From Streptomyces sp. ERV7 (GTDB lineage Bacteria > Actinomycetota > Actinomycetes > Streptomycetales > Streptomycetaceae), in NCBI RefSeq assembly GCF_001653515.1, contig NZ_LYOY01000029.1, positions 620,001 to 684,000 of the forward strand: DNA of 64,000 nt. The letters run 5' to 3'. A model generated the notes under the pieces. It was not told the origin of the DNA. It saw only the letters and a program-made list of their open reading frames with translations, and made no database searches. The first letter of the stretch is position 1. Each line of letters opens with the position of its first letter. The translations under genes and the position numbers were made by a program. This document shows, piece after piece, positions 7,865-16,988 of this stretch.

Positions 7865-8599
7865 CTAGCGGCCCAGGGGCCAGGCCACCGCGTGGGCGTC
7901 GCCGGCGCCGTGCCGGGCGCACGCGTCCGTGAGGGACTCAAGCAGGGTCAGCGGATCGGGCAGATCGTGCTCGGGCCCTCGGACCCACGCCACGACGTGG
8001 TCGCCCGGCAGCCGGGCCGGCGGGACCAGGACGTAGCTGCCCCGGCAGTGCCACCGCAGCCCCGGATGCTCGTCCATCGTCTCGGGGTGGCAGTCCAGCT
8101 CGCACGGCCACCACTCGTCCTCGTCCTCCGGCGTCCCCCGCGTCGCCGTGAAGAACAGCATCCGGGCCTGGTCGCCGACCCCGCCGGACTCGGCCACCGG
8201 ACCGACGTCGACGCCCTCCGCGAGCAGCCGCTCCAGCGCCTCGCGCCCCGCTTCGAGGGGCACGTCCAGCACGTCGTGGACCATGCCGGTCGCCGTGATG
8301 AAGTTCGCCTCGGGCTGCCCCTGCGCCCACCGTTCGATCTGGGCGCGGTCGGTGGTCGACTGCGTCTGCCAGGCGAACGAGACCGGGTGGCGCGCCGGGG
8401 TCGGACAGCCCACGCGGTCACAGGAGCACCGGTAGCCGACGGGATACGCGGCCGGGGCGAGCGGCAGCTTCGCGGCGGCGGTGGCGAGCAGCTGGGCGAG
8501 GCGGTCCGCGTCGGCGCCGGGGGCGTCCTTGGGACGCCTGCGCAGCCAGCGGGACAGCTTGCTCTCCGAGCTGCCGGAACGCCCGTACTCCGCGCCCAT
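7865..8599 (-). CDS. Stand-alone PrimPol-like (bifunctional primase/polymerase N-domain) protein
   Basis: The core LAPAAYPVGYRCSCDRVGCPTPARHPVSFAWQTQSTTDRAQIERWAQGQPEANFITATGMVHDVLDVP follows the order of prim-pol domains: a Cys-rich segment, a KHP-like HPVSFAW, TTD..QI..W, and N-IATG..VLDVD. However, the usual catalytic Asp-x-Asp is weak here (DVLDVP), so activity is doubtful. Length 244 residues covers this one domain, with no helicase. Related short proteins are common in Streptomyces. No phage or plasmid genes adjoin it. Start ATG 8599 is the first possible start. Confidence 0.6.
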   Translation of the reverse strand: MGAEYGRSGSSESKLSRWLRRRPKDAPGADADRLAQLLATAAAKLPLAPAAYPVGYRCSCDRVGCPTPARHPVSFAWQTQSTTDRAQIERWAQGQPEANFITATGMVHDVLDVPLEAGREALERLLAEGVDVGPVAESGGVGDQARMLFFTATRGTPEDEDEWWPCELDCHPETMDEHPGLRWHCRGSYVLVPPARLPGDHVVAWVRGPEHDLPDPLTLLESLTDACARHGAGDAHAVAWPLGR

Positions 8600-8694
8600 C
8601 TATCCCCTCACCTCACCGTTGCCCCGCGAGAACCTTCTCCCCATGCTCCCACCATCCTGCGCCCCCCGAGGCCGTACCCCCCAACCCGGGGCTC

Positions 8695-9360
8695 TCAGCG
8701 GGGGGCGAGTCCGCGCAGGGCGTATTCGACGACGGTGTCCGCGTAGGCGTGGGTGAGCGGCAGGGTGCGCAGCAGCCAGCGGTGCGAGAGCGGGCCCACC
8801 AGCAGTTCCAGGGCGGTGCGCGGGTCGACGTCGGCCCGTACCTCGCCCGCGTCCTGCGCGGAGCGCAGCCGGTCCACGTACAGCCGCAGCTGCGGCTCCA
8901 GGAGGCTCTGCACGAAGGCGGCGGCGAGCTCCGGGTCGATGATGCCCTCCGCCGCGAGCGCCCGGTACGGGGCCTCGGTCGCGGTGTCGTTGAGCTCGTC
9001 GACGGTGGCGCGCAGCACCAGCTTGAGGTCGGCCTCCAGGTCACCGGTGTCGGGCAGCGACACCTCGCCCTGGATCGCCTGGTGGCTGAGGTCGACGAAC
9101 GCTTCGAGCAGGACCGCGGCCTTCGAGGGCCACCAGCGGTAGATGGTCTGCTTGCCGACCCCGGCGCGGGCGGCGATGCCCTCGATGGTCGTCTTGGCGT
9201 AACCCGCCTCGCCGACGAGGGAGAGCGCCGCGTCGTAGATCGCGCGCCGCGAGCGCTCGCTGCGGCGGGTGGAGTCGGGTGCCTTCTCGCGGGGGGAGCC
9301 GGGTGCCTTCTCTCCCGCGGAGTCGGGTGCCGTGTCGGGCGCATGCCCCTTGTTCGCCAT
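8695..9360 (-). CDS. TetR/AcrR-family regulator
   Basis: Residues about 35-80 form a TetR DNA-binding domain (RAIYDAALSLVGEAGYAKTTIEGIAARAGVGKQTIYRWWPSKAAVL). The C-terminal ligand and dimer domain is of the TetR_C type (LVGPLSHRWLLRTLPLTHAYADTVVEYALRGL). Length is 221 residues. The first 33 residues are low-complexity (KAPGS/KAPDS repeats). It is divergent from ddaH with a 189-bp gap holding a near-palindrome, so it may control itself and ddaH. Ligand unknown. Confidence 0.88.
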   Translation of the reverse strand: MANKGHAPDTAPDSAGEKAPGSPREKAPDSTRRSERSRRAIYDAALSLVGEAGYAKTTIEGIAARAGVGKQTIYRWWPSKAAVLLEAFVDLSHQAIQGEVSLPDTGDLEADLKLVLRATVDELNDTATEAPYRALAAEGIIDPELAAAFVQSLLEPQLRLYVDRLRSAQDAGEVRADVDPRTALELLVGPLSHRWLLRTLPLTHAYADTVVEYALRGLAPR

Positions 9361-9384
9361 GCCGGGATCCTAGCGTCACCGAGG

Positions 9385-9402
9385 CGAAACGTATCGTCTC
9401 TG
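9385..9402. promoter_or_regulatory. Candidate TetR operator
   Basis: GAAACG-TAT-CGTCTC (9386-9400) is a near-perfect dyad (one mismatch) 26 bp upstream of the TetR start. It is the best dyad in the TetR-ddaH gap, so autoregulation is inferred. Confidence 0.45.
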
Positions 9403-9549
9403 TCAAGGGCGCGCGCGGGGCAACAGCGTGTGAAGCGGCGAAAAACACCCGGACGGATCACTGCGCGAACGGCGGGCAGGCCGCACCATGGGCTGACCAC
9501 GACCGCAGATGCGGCGCGTGCAGCCGAAGTCGTCCGTGAGGAGCCCTCA

Positions 9550-10392
9550 TTGCTCAGTGAGACCCGTGACCTCAGTGCACCCCGAGTCGCCAGACCCCGG
9601 CGCTATCTGATGTGCCCACCGGCACACTTCAAGGTCACGTACTCCATCAACCCCTGGATGGACCCCGCCAAGCCCGTCGACCTGCCGCTCGCCCTCGCCC
9701 AGTGGGAGGACCTGCGCGACCGCTACCGGGCGCTCGGCCACACCGTCGAGCTGCTCGAACCCCGCCCCGATCTGCCCGACATGGTCTTCGCCGCGAACGG
9801 GGCCACCGTCATCGACGGCCGGGTGCTGGGCGCCCGCTTCGCCCACCCGGAACGGGAGGCGGAGGCCTCGGCCCATCTGGAGTGGTTCCGCGCGCACGGC
9901 TTCACGGAGATCCACGATCCGTCCCACATCAACGAGGGCGAGGGCGACTTCGCCGTCACCGCGTCCTACCTGCTGGCCGGGCGCGGCTTCCGGTCCAGCC
10001 CGCTCTCGCACGACGAGGCCCAGGAGTTCTTCGGGCGCCCGGTGATCGGGCTCGACCTCGTCGACCCGCGCTACTACCACCTGGACACGGCCCTGTGCGT
10101 CCTCGACGACTCGGCCGACGAGATCATGTACTACCCCGGCGCCTTCTCCCCCGGCAGCCGGGCCGTCCTCGCCCGGCTCTTCCCGGACGCGGTGATCGCC
10201 TCCGAGTCGGACGCGGCGGCGCTGGGGCTGAACGCGGTGAGCGACGGCCTCCATGTGCTGCTGCCGCAGGGGGCGGTGGGCCTGTTCTCGTCCCTGCGGG
10301 AGCGGGGGTACGAGCCGGTCGGCATGGACCTGGGTGAGCTGCTCAAGGGCGGCGGCAGCGTGAAGTGCTGCACCCAGGAGCTACGGACCTGA
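9550..10392 (+). CDS. ddaH: Dimethylargininase (DDAH family)
   Basis: This amidinotransferase-fold enzyme hydrolyses N-omega-methylated arginines to citrulline and methylamines. MCPPAHFKVTYSINPWMD opens the fold; DMVFAANGATVIDG and INEGEGDFAV hold substrate-binding acids; catalytic His is in YYHLDTALCVL and the nucleophilic Cys in SVKCCTQEL near the C-terminus. I chose TTG 9550 because GTGAGGAG lies just upstream; a longer ORF frame continues far upstream without an SD. Length from this start is about 280, close to the family. A second identical copy lies at 15583-16425. Confidence 0.88.
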   Translation: MLSETRDLSAPRVARPRRYLMCPPAHFKVTYSINPWMDPAKPVDLPLALAQWEDLRDRYRALGHTVELLEPRPDLPDMVFAANGATVIDGRVLGARFAHPEREAEASAHLEWFRAHGFTEIHDPSHINEGEGDFAVTASYLLAGRGFRSSPLSHDEAQEFFGRPVIGLDLVDPRYYHLDTALCVLDDSADEIMYYPGAFSPGSRAVLARLFPDAVIASESDAAALGLNAVSDGLHVLLPQGAVGLFSSLRERGYEPVGMDLGELLKGGGSVKCCTQELRT

Positions 10393-10696
10393 GGTCCGCT
10401 TTCGCCCGCGGCCCGTCTCGGGTTGCCCGCGCCCCGCGAGGCCGCGGCCCGTACGGGCTGCTCGCGCAGTGCCGCGCGCCTCGTGAAGGCGCGGCCCGTG
10501 CGGGCTGCTCGCGGTCCCTTCCACCTGCGGGCCGGTGGGGGCTGGCCGCGCAGTTCCCCGCGCCCCTGAGGGGTCGGCCGCAGCCGGAGAATCCAGCTCG
10601 GCCACAGGCTTTGAGGGGCGCGGGGAACTGCGCGAGAAGCGAGCACGGTCCGCAGACGAACGAGGGTCTTAAGGGGCGCGGAGAACGACGCGAGCA
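10393..10696. repeat. REP-like region and duplication junction
   Basis: No gene is seen. Bases 10393-10569 belong to direct repeat copy 1 and contain degenerate REP-like units. Bases 10570-10696 (127 bp) are unique to this junction: they carry a GGAGAATCCAGCTCGGCC leader, GGGGCGCGGGGAACTGCGCG and a second, diverged core, and run straight into efeB codon 34 at 10697. A TAA at 10670 closes the efeB frame upstream. Confidence 0.85.
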
Positions 10697-11899
10697 GGCT
10701 GGGGCGGTGCGGGCCTGGCGCTCGGCGCCGCCGCGGCCGGCGGTGCCGTCGCCGCGGTGCGCGGTGACGGCAGCGACGCGGTACCCGCCGCCGACTCCGG
10801 CGCGGCCGTGCCGTTCTACGGCGCCCACCAGGCCGGTATCGCCACCGCCGTCCAGGACCGGCTGCACTTCGCCGCGTTCGACGTGACCACCAAGGACCGG
10901 GCCGAGCTGATCCAGCTCCTCAAGGACTGGACGGCCGCGGCCGCGCGGATGACCGCGGGCCAGACGGTCGGCGAGGGCGCCTACGGCGGGCTCGGGGAGG
11001 CGCCGCCGGACGACACCGGCGAGGCGCTCGGCCTCAAGCCGTCCCGGCTCACCCTGACGATCGGCTTCGGCCCCTCGCTCTTCGCCAAGGGCCGCTTCGG
11101 CCTGGAGGGCAAGCGGCCGGAGGCGCTGGTCGACATACCGAAGTTCCCCGGCGACAACCTCGACCCCGCGCGCAGCGACGGCGACCTGTGCGTCCAGGCG
11201 TGCGCGGACGACCCGCAGGTCGCGGTGCACGCGATCCGCAACCTGGCCCGGATCGGCATGGGCAAGACCGCCATCCGCTGGTCGCAGCTGGGCTTCGGCA
11301 AGACGTCCTCGACGACGCCGGACGCCCAGACCCCGCGCAATATGATGGGCTTCAAGGACGGCACCCGGAACGTCTCGGGCACCGACGCGGCCGCCCTGGA
11401 CAAGCACGTCTGGGTCGGCGACAAGGACGGCTCGCCCTGGATGGCCGGCGGCTCCTATCTGGTGGCCCGCCGCATCCGGATGCACATCGAGACCTGGGAC
11501 CGCACCTCGCTGTCGGAGCAGGAGGACATCTTCGGCCGCGACAAGGGCGAGGGCGCCCCGGTCGGCAAGGCCAAGGAGCGCGACGAGCCGTTCCTGAAGG
11601 CGATGAAGCCGGACGCGCACGTGCGCCTGGCGCACCCCGACTCCAACAGCGGGGCGACGATCCTGCGCCGCGGCTACTCCTTCACGGACGGCACGGACGG
11701 CCTCGGCCGTCTGGAAGCGGGCCTGTTCTTCCTCGCCTACCAGCGGGACGTCCGCAAGGGCTTCCTGCCGGTGCAGCGCAGCCTCGCGGGCCACGACGCG
11801 CTCAACGAGTACATCCAGCACGTGAGTTCGGCGATTTTCGCCGTCCCGCCGGGCATCCGCGACAAGGATGACTGGTGGGGCCGGGCACTGTTCAGCTGA
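10697..11899 (+). pseudogene. efeB: efeB second copy, 5'-truncated
   Basis: Everything from codon 34 on is identical to the first copy, including GFKDG and RRGYSFTDG. The first 33 codons, with ATG, ribosome site and twin-arginine motif, are replaced by REP-like sequence with an in-frame TAA at 10670. The first in-frame ATG (10757) lies after the signal region, so any product would stay in the cytoplasm. No iron box lies upstream. Confidence 0.9.
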
Positions 11900-11924
11900 T
11901 CGGCCGAGGGCTGAGGAGAAACGA

Positions 11925-12920
11925 ATGTTCGGCAATTACCTGATCGGCCTGCGCGAGGGCCTGGAAGCCAGTCTGGTCGTCTGCATCCTCGTCGCGTACC
12001 TGGTCAAGACCGGCCACCGCGAGGCGCTGCGGCCCATCTGGATCGGCATCTCCGTCGCCGTCCTGGTGGCGCTGGGCTTCGGCGCGGGCCTGGAGTTCGG
12101 CTCGCAGGAGATGACCTTCAAGGCGCAGGAGGCGCTCGGCGGCTCGCTGTCGGTCGTCGCCGTCTGCCTGGTGACCTGGATGGTCTTCTGGATGCGGCGC
12201 ACCGCGCGGTTCCTGAAGTCCGAGCTCCAGGGCAAGCTGGACGCGGCCCTGCGGCTCGGCACCGGCGCGCTGGTCGCGACCGCCTTCCTGGCGGTCGGCC
12301 GGGAGGGCCTGGAGACCTCGCTGTTCGTCTGGACCTCGGTGCACGCGGCCGGCTCCGACAGCGGCAACACCGACCCGCTGATCGGCGCGCTCCTCGGACT
12401 CGCCACGGCGGTGTTCCTGGGCTGGCTCTTCTACCGGGGCGCGCTGAAGATCAACCTGGCGAAGTTCTTCACCTGGACCGGCGCGATGCTGGTCGTGGTG
12501 GCGGCGGGCGTCCTCGCGTACGGCGTGCACGACCTGCAGGAAGCCGACTTCGTCCCGGGCATCAGGAACCTGGCGTTCGACATCAGCTCCACGATCCCGC
12601 CGGACAGCTGGTACGGCACGGTCCTCAAGGGCGTCCTCAACTTCCAGCCCGACCCGACCGTCCTCCAGGTCACGGTGTGGGCGCTGTACCTCATCCCCAC
12701 GCTCGCGCTGTTCTTCGCCCCGGTAGGGTTCGCGAAGTCCGTGAGGAGCTCCGCTCCCGCGGCGGCGGCCAAGAAGGACGAGGGGCAGAAGGCAGTCCAT
12801 GAGCAGGGTGAGTCGGCTGACGGCGGCGCTCGCGACGGTGACCGTACTGACGGTGACGGCGAGCGGCTGCGTGACGGTGCACGGCGAGCGGGAAGTAGTA
12901 CCGTCGGCGACCAGGGCTGA
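11925..12920 (+). CDS. efeU: EfeU/FTR1 iron permease, second copy
   Basis: The protein is identical to the first efeU (5892-6887), including both REGLE motifs and the same GAGGAGAAACGA ribosome site. Its efeO and the iron-boxed promoter are missing here, so expression would depend on read-through from the junction or on a promoter inside the efeB remnant. Confidence 0.9.
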   Translation: MFGNYLIGLREGLEASLVVCILVAYLVKTGHREALRPIWIGISVAVLVALGFGAGLEFGSQEMTFKAQEALGGSLSVVAVCLVTWMVFWMRRTARFLKSELQGKLDAALRLGTGALVATAFLAVGREGLETSLFVWTSVHAAGSDSGNTDPLIGALLGLATAVFLGWLFYRGALKINLAKFFTWTGAMLVVVAAGVLAYGVHDLQEADFVPGIRNLAFDISSTIPPDSWYGTVLKGVLNFQPDPTVLQVTVWALYLIPTLALFFAPVGFAKSVRSSAPAAAAKKDEGQKAVHEQGESADGGARDGDRTDGDGERLRDGARRAGSSTVGDQG

Positions 12921-13782
12921 GGCCGCACAGGCGCTCAGGGACTTCACGGACGCGTACAACAAGGCCGACAAGGCCTTCGACCCGGCCCTCGACGCGGGCC
13001 GGGTCACCGGTCCGCTCGGGGCGGTCAACCAGGCCGGGCTCAGGGCCCGCCAGGTCACCGACCCGGGCGGCAACCCGCAGCACGTACCGCTGGAGCTGAC
13101 GGACGCGCGGTTCGCGATACCCAGGAAGGCGGGCTGGCCGCGCTGGTTCGTCGCCGACACCGACTCCAACCGCGACAAGGACAGCGGCGCGGACGACACG
13201 CGCTGGCTGCTGGTGTTCGTACGCGGCGGTGTGGACGACGTCTGGAAGGTCGCCCACCTCTCGGTCCTGGCCCCCAAGGACGTCCCGGCCTTCGCCCTGG
13301 ACAAGGACGGTTTCGCCGAGCCCGTACGGCCGGACGACACGGGCCTCGCGGTGGCCCCGAAGGACCTGAGCGAGCAGTACGTCGCATATCTGCGCACCGG
13401 CCGCCCCGAGACCTTCGCTTCCGGCCCGCACACCACCGAGTGGCGCGCCCAGCGCAAGAAGAACGCGGTCCTGCCGGGCATGTCCACGCAGTACGTGGAC
13501 CAGCCGCTGGACGGCGGCGACTTCGCCCCGCTGGCCCTGCGCACCCGCGACGGCGGCGCACTCGCCTTCTTCGCCACCCGCCACTTCGAACGCCAGACGG
13601 CGGCGAAGGGCGTACGCCTGAACATCAACGCGGACGTACGGGCCCTGATGACGGGCGAGCCGAAGTCGACGGTGACGAAGGAACGCGTCTCGGACGACGC
13701 GGCCCGCATCCCGAAGGGCCGGGGCGGCCCGGTGACGGTGATCAACCGTTTGCAGGGGTTGGTGGCGGCGAAGGGCGAGTAG
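12799..13782 (+). CDS. Iron-locus lipoprotein, second copy
   Basis: Identical to 6766-7749: lipobox TASGC and the same 122-nt overlap with efeU. See the first copy for domain notes. Confidence 0.75.
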   Translation: MSRVSRLTAALATVTVLTVTASGCVTVHGEREVVPSATRAEAAQALRDFTDAYNKADKAFDPALDAGRVTGPLGAVNQAGLRARQVTDPGGNPQHVPLELTDARFAIPRKAGWPRWFVADTDSNRDKDSGADDTRWLLVFVRGGVDDVWKVAHLSVLAPKDVPAFALDKDGFAEPVRPDDTGLAVAPKDLSEQYVAYLRTGRPETFASGPHTTEWRAQRKKNAVLPGMSTQYVDQPLDGGDFAPLALRTRDGGALAFFATRHFERQTAAKGVRLNINADVRALMTGEPKSTVTKERVSDDAARIPKGRGGPVTVINRLQGLVAAKGE

Positions 13783-13790
13783 CAGGCGCG

Positions 13791-13871
13791 AGTGGCTCGC
13801 GCCGCGTGACCTTGCGCGGTGGCTCGCGCCGAGTGAAAGCGCGCAGTGGCTCGCGCCGCGTGAAAGCGCGG
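13791..13871. repeat. 27-bp tandem repeat, second copy
   Basis: Same three-unit array as at 7758-7838, carried along in the duplication with the same number of units. Confidence 0.85.
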
Positions 13872-13897
13872 GCCGGTGGTGAAGTCCGGGCCCAGAA

Positions 13898-14632
13898 CTA
13901 GCGGCCCAGGGGCCAGGCCACCGCGTGGGCGTCGCCGGCGCCGTGCCGGGCGCACGCGTCCGTGAGGGACTCAAGCAGGGTCAGCGGATCGGGCAGATCG
14001 TGCTCGGGCCCTCGGACCCACGCCACGACGTGGTCGCCCGGCAGCCGGGCCGGCGGGACCAGGACGTAGCTGCCCCGGCAGTGCCACCGCAGCCCCGGAT
14101 GCTCGTCCATCGTCTCGGGGTGGCAGTCCAGCTCGCACGGCCACCACTCGTCCTCGTCCTCCGGCGTCCCCCGCGTCGCCGTGAAGAACAGCATCCGGGC
14201 CTGGTCGCCGACCCCGCCGGACTCGGCCACCGGACCGACGTCGACGCCCTCCGCGAGCAGCCGCTCCAGCGCCTCGCGCCCCGCTTCGAGGGGCACGTCC
14301 AGCACGTCGTGGACCATGCCGGTCGCCGTGATGAAGTTCGCCTCGGGCTGCCCCTGCGCCCACCGTTCGATCTGGGCGCGGTCGGTGGTCGACTGCGTCT
14401 GCCAGGCGAACGAGACCGGGTGGCGCGCCGGGGTCGGACAGCCCACGCGGTCACAGGAGCACCGGTAGCCGACGGGATACGCGGCCGGGGCGAGCGGCAG
14501 CTTCGCGGCGGCGGTGGCGAGCAGCTGGGCGAGGCGGTCCGCGTCGGCGCCGGGGGCGTCCTTGGGACGCCTGCGCAGCCAGCGGGACAGCTTGCTCTCC
14601 GAGCTGCCGGAACGCCCGTACTCCGCGCCCAT
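13898..14632 (-). CDS. PrimPol-like protein, second copy
   Basis: Identical in sequence to 7865-8599; the same reservations about the catalytic residues apply. Confidence 0.6.
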   Translation of the reverse strand: MGAEYGRSGSSESKLSRWLRRRPKDAPGADADRLAQLLATAAAKLPLAPAAYPVGYRCSCDRVGCPTPARHPVSFAWQTQSTTDRAQIERWAQGQPEANFITATGMVHDVLDVPLEAGREALERLLAEGVDVGPVAESGGVGDQARMLFFTATRGTPEDEDEWWPCELDCHPETMDEHPGLRWHCRGSYVLVPPARLPGDHVVAWVRGPEHDLPDPLTLLESLTDACARHGAGDAHAVAWPLGR

Positions 14633-14727
14633 CTATCCCCTCACCTCACCGTTGCCCCGCGAGAACCTTCTCCCCATGCTCCCACCATCCTGCGCCCCCC
14701 GAGGCCGTACCCCCCAACCCGGGGCTC

Positions 14728-15393
14728 TCAGCGGGGGGCGAGTCCGCGCAGGGCGTATTCGACGACGGTGTCCGCGTAGGCGTGGGTGAGCGGCAGGGTG
14801 CGCAGCAGCCAGCGGTGCGAGAGCGGGCCCACCAGCAGTTCCAGGGCGGTGCGCGGGTCGACGTCGGCCCGTACCTCGCCCGCGTCCTGCGCGGAGCGCA
14901 GCCGGTCCACGTACAGCCGCAGCTGCGGCTCCAGGAGGCTCTGCACGAAGGCGGCGGCGAGCTCCGGGTCGATGATGCCCTCCGCCGCGAGCGCCCGGTA
15001 CGGGGCCTCGGTCGCGGTGTCGTTGAGCTCGTCGACGGTGGCGCGCAGCACCAGCTTGAGGTCGGCCTCCAGGTCACCGGTGTCGGGCAGCGACACCTCG
15101 CCCTGGATCGCCTGGTGGCTGAGGTCGACGAACGCTTCGAGCAGGACCGCGGCCTTCGAGGGCCACCAGCGGTAGATGGTCTGCTTGCCGACCCCGGCGC
15201 GGGCGGCGATGCCCTCGATGGTCGTCTTGGCGTAACCCGCCTCGCCGACGAGGGAGAGCGCCGCGTCGTAGATCGCGCGCCGCGAGCGCTCGCTGCGGCG
15301 GGTGGAGTCGGGTGCCTTCTCGCGGGGGGAGCCGGGTGCCTTCTCTCCCGCGGAGTCGGGTGCCGTGTCGGGCGCATGCCCCTTGTTCGCCAT
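14728..15393 (-). CDS. TetR-family regulator, second copy
   Basis: Identical to 8695-9360, with the same dyad upstream (15418-15435). Two copies of an autoregulated repressor together with two target copies would keep their ratio unchanged. Confidence 0.87.
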   Translation of the reverse strand: MANKGHAPDTAPDSAGEKAPGSPREKAPDSTRRSERSRRAIYDAALSLVGEAGYAKTTIEGIAARAGVGKQTIYRWWPSKAAVLLEAFVDLSHQAIQGEVSLPDTGDLEADLKLVLRATVDELNDTATEAPYRALAAEGIIDPELAAAFVQSLLEPQLRLYVDRLRSAQDAGEVRADVDPRTALELLVGPLSHRWLLRTLPLTHAYADTVVEYALRGLAPR

Positions 15394-15582
15394 GCCGGGA
15401 TCCTAGCGTCACCGAGGCGAAACGTATCGTCTCTGTCAAGGGCGCGCGCGGGGCAACAGCGTGTGAAGCGGCGAAAAACACCCGGACGGATCACTGCGCG
15501 AACGGCGGGCAGGCCGCACCATGGGCTGACCACGACCGCAGATGCGGCGCGTGCAGCCGAAGTCGTCCGTGAGGAGCCCTCA

Positions 15583-16425
15583 TTGCTCAGTGAGACCCGT
15601 GACCTCAGTGCACCCCGAGTCGCCAGACCCCGGCGCTATCTGATGTGCCCACCGGCACACTTCAAGGTCACGTACTCCATCAACCCCTGGATGGACCCCG
15701 CCAAGCCCGTCGACCTGCCGCTCGCCCTCGCCCAGTGGGAGGACCTGCGCGACCGCTACCGGGCGCTCGGCCACACCGTCGAGCTGCTCGAACCCCGCCC
15801 CGATCTGCCCGACATGGTCTTCGCCGCGAACGGGGCCACCGTCATCGACGGCCGGGTGCTGGGCGCCCGCTTCGCCCACCCGGAACGGGAGGCGGAGGCC
15901 TCGGCCCATCTGGAGTGGTTCCGCGCGCACGGCTTCACGGAGATCCACGATCCGTCCCACATCAACGAGGGCGAGGGCGACTTCGCCGTCACCGCGTCCT
16001 ACCTGCTGGCCGGGCGCGGCTTCCGGTCCAGCCCGCTCTCGCACGACGAGGCCCAGGAGTTCTTCGGGCGCCCGGTGATCGGGCTCGACCTCGTCGACCC
16101 GCGCTACTACCACCTGGACACGGCCCTGTGCGTCCTCGACGACTCGGCCGACGAGATCATGTACTACCCCGGCGCCTTCTCCCCCGGCAGCCGGGCCGTC
16201 CTCGCCCGGCTCTTCCCGGACGCGGTGATCGCCTCCGAGTCGGACGCGGCGGCGCTGGGGCTGAACGCGGTGAGCGACGGCCTCCATGTGCTGCTGCCGC
16301 AGGGGGCGGTGGGCCTGTTCTCGTCCCTGCGGGAGCGGGGGTACGAGCCGGTCGGCATGGACCTGGGTGAGCTGCTCAAGGGCGGCGGCAGCGTGAAGTG
16401 CTGCACCCAGGAGCTACGGACCTGA
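15583..16425 (+). CDS. ddaH: Dimethylargininase, second copy
   Basis: Identical to 9550-10392, with the same TTG start and ribosome site. It is complete because the duplication includes its whole upstream region. Confidence 0.87.
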   Translation: MLSETRDLSAPRVARPRRYLMCPPAHFKVTYSINPWMDPAKPVDLPLALAQWEDLRDRYRALGHTVELLEPRPDLPDMVFAANGATVIDGRVLGARFAHPEREAEASAHLEWFRAHGFTEIHDPSHINEGEGDFAVTASYLLAGRGFRSSPLSHDEAQEFFGRPVIGLDLVDPRYYHLDTALCVLDDSADEIMYYPGAFSPGSRAVLARLFPDAVIASESDAAALGLNAVSDGLHVLLPQGAVGLFSSLRERGYEPVGMDLGELLKGGGSVKCCTQELRT

Positions 16426-16988
16426 GGTCCGCTTTCGCCCGCGGCCCGTCTCGGGTTGCCCGCGCCCCGCGAGGCCGCGGCCCGTACGGGCTGCTCGCGC
16501 AGTGCCGCGCGCCTCGTGAAGGCGCGGCCCGTGCGGGCTGCTCGCGGTCCCTTCCACCTGCGGGCCGGTGGGGGCTGGCCGCGCAGTTCCCCGCGCCCCT
16601 GAAGGCGCGGGGCCGTGGCTGATCAAGCCCGCGAGCCGAAGCCCCCCAGAACTTCGGCCAACGGCCACCCCGCGTCCCCGGGTCCGCCCAGGGGCGCGGG
16701 GAACTGCGCGAGCAAGCGACCACGACCCGCAGACGAGAACCGGCCGTTCAAGGGCCGCGGGGAACGGCGCGACAAGCCCCCACCGACCCGCAGACAAAGT
16801 CCGGGCCGAAAAGGGGCGCGGGGAACTGCGCGAGCAACCCACCACCGGCCCGCAGACAAAGTCCGGGCCAAAAGGGGCGCGGGGAACGGCGCGAGCAACC
16901 CACCACCGGGCCGCAGGTGAAGACCGGGCCAAAAGGGGCGCGGGGAACTGCGCGGCCAGCCCCCACCGGCCCGCGGGCCAGGACCGGG
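16426..16988. repeat. REP-like array with 61-bp period
   Basis: No gene is seen. GGGGCGCGGGGAAC-type cores begin near 16691, 16752, 16813, 16874 and 16935, an exact 61-bp step. Each core can fold: GGGGC at its start pairs with GCCCC about 20 bases later around CGCG/CGCG. Between cores runs a conserved CCCACCGGCCCGCAG. Bases 16426-16602 are the end of direct repeat copy 2. Confidence 0.9.

Larger units (their letters stand above)
4664..10569 (+). repeat. 5906-bp direct repeat, copy 1
   Basis: This block recurs at 10697-16602 with a constant offset of 6033; all encoded proteins are identical and no indel is seen. It begins inside efeB at codon 34 and ends inside a REP-like element (GCGCAGTTCCCCGCGCCCCTGA). 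It carries efeB (3' part), efeU, the lipoprotein, PrimPol-like, TetR and ddaH genes. No transposase or terminal inverted repeats are associated with it. Confidence 0.95.
10697..16602 (+). repeat. 5906-bp direct repeat, copy 2
   Basis: It matches 4664-10569. Its right end (16602) lies in a REP-like core only 8 bp from the left end of the large inverted repeat at 16611. The two repeat copies continue into different sequence after the same CCCCTGA. Confidence 0.95.

Noticed and set aside
5859..7922. 687-residue open frame antisense to efeU and the lipoprotein
   Set aside because: It is a shadow of GC-rich coding DNA: low-complexity composition, no domain, no ribosome site, and it runs across two well-supported genes.
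16691..16988. CRISPR-like array of evenly spaced repeats
   Set aside because: The units are imperfect over their whole length, the intervals are themselves conserved, no cas gene is present, and the same unit occurs singly and inverted in many other gaps.
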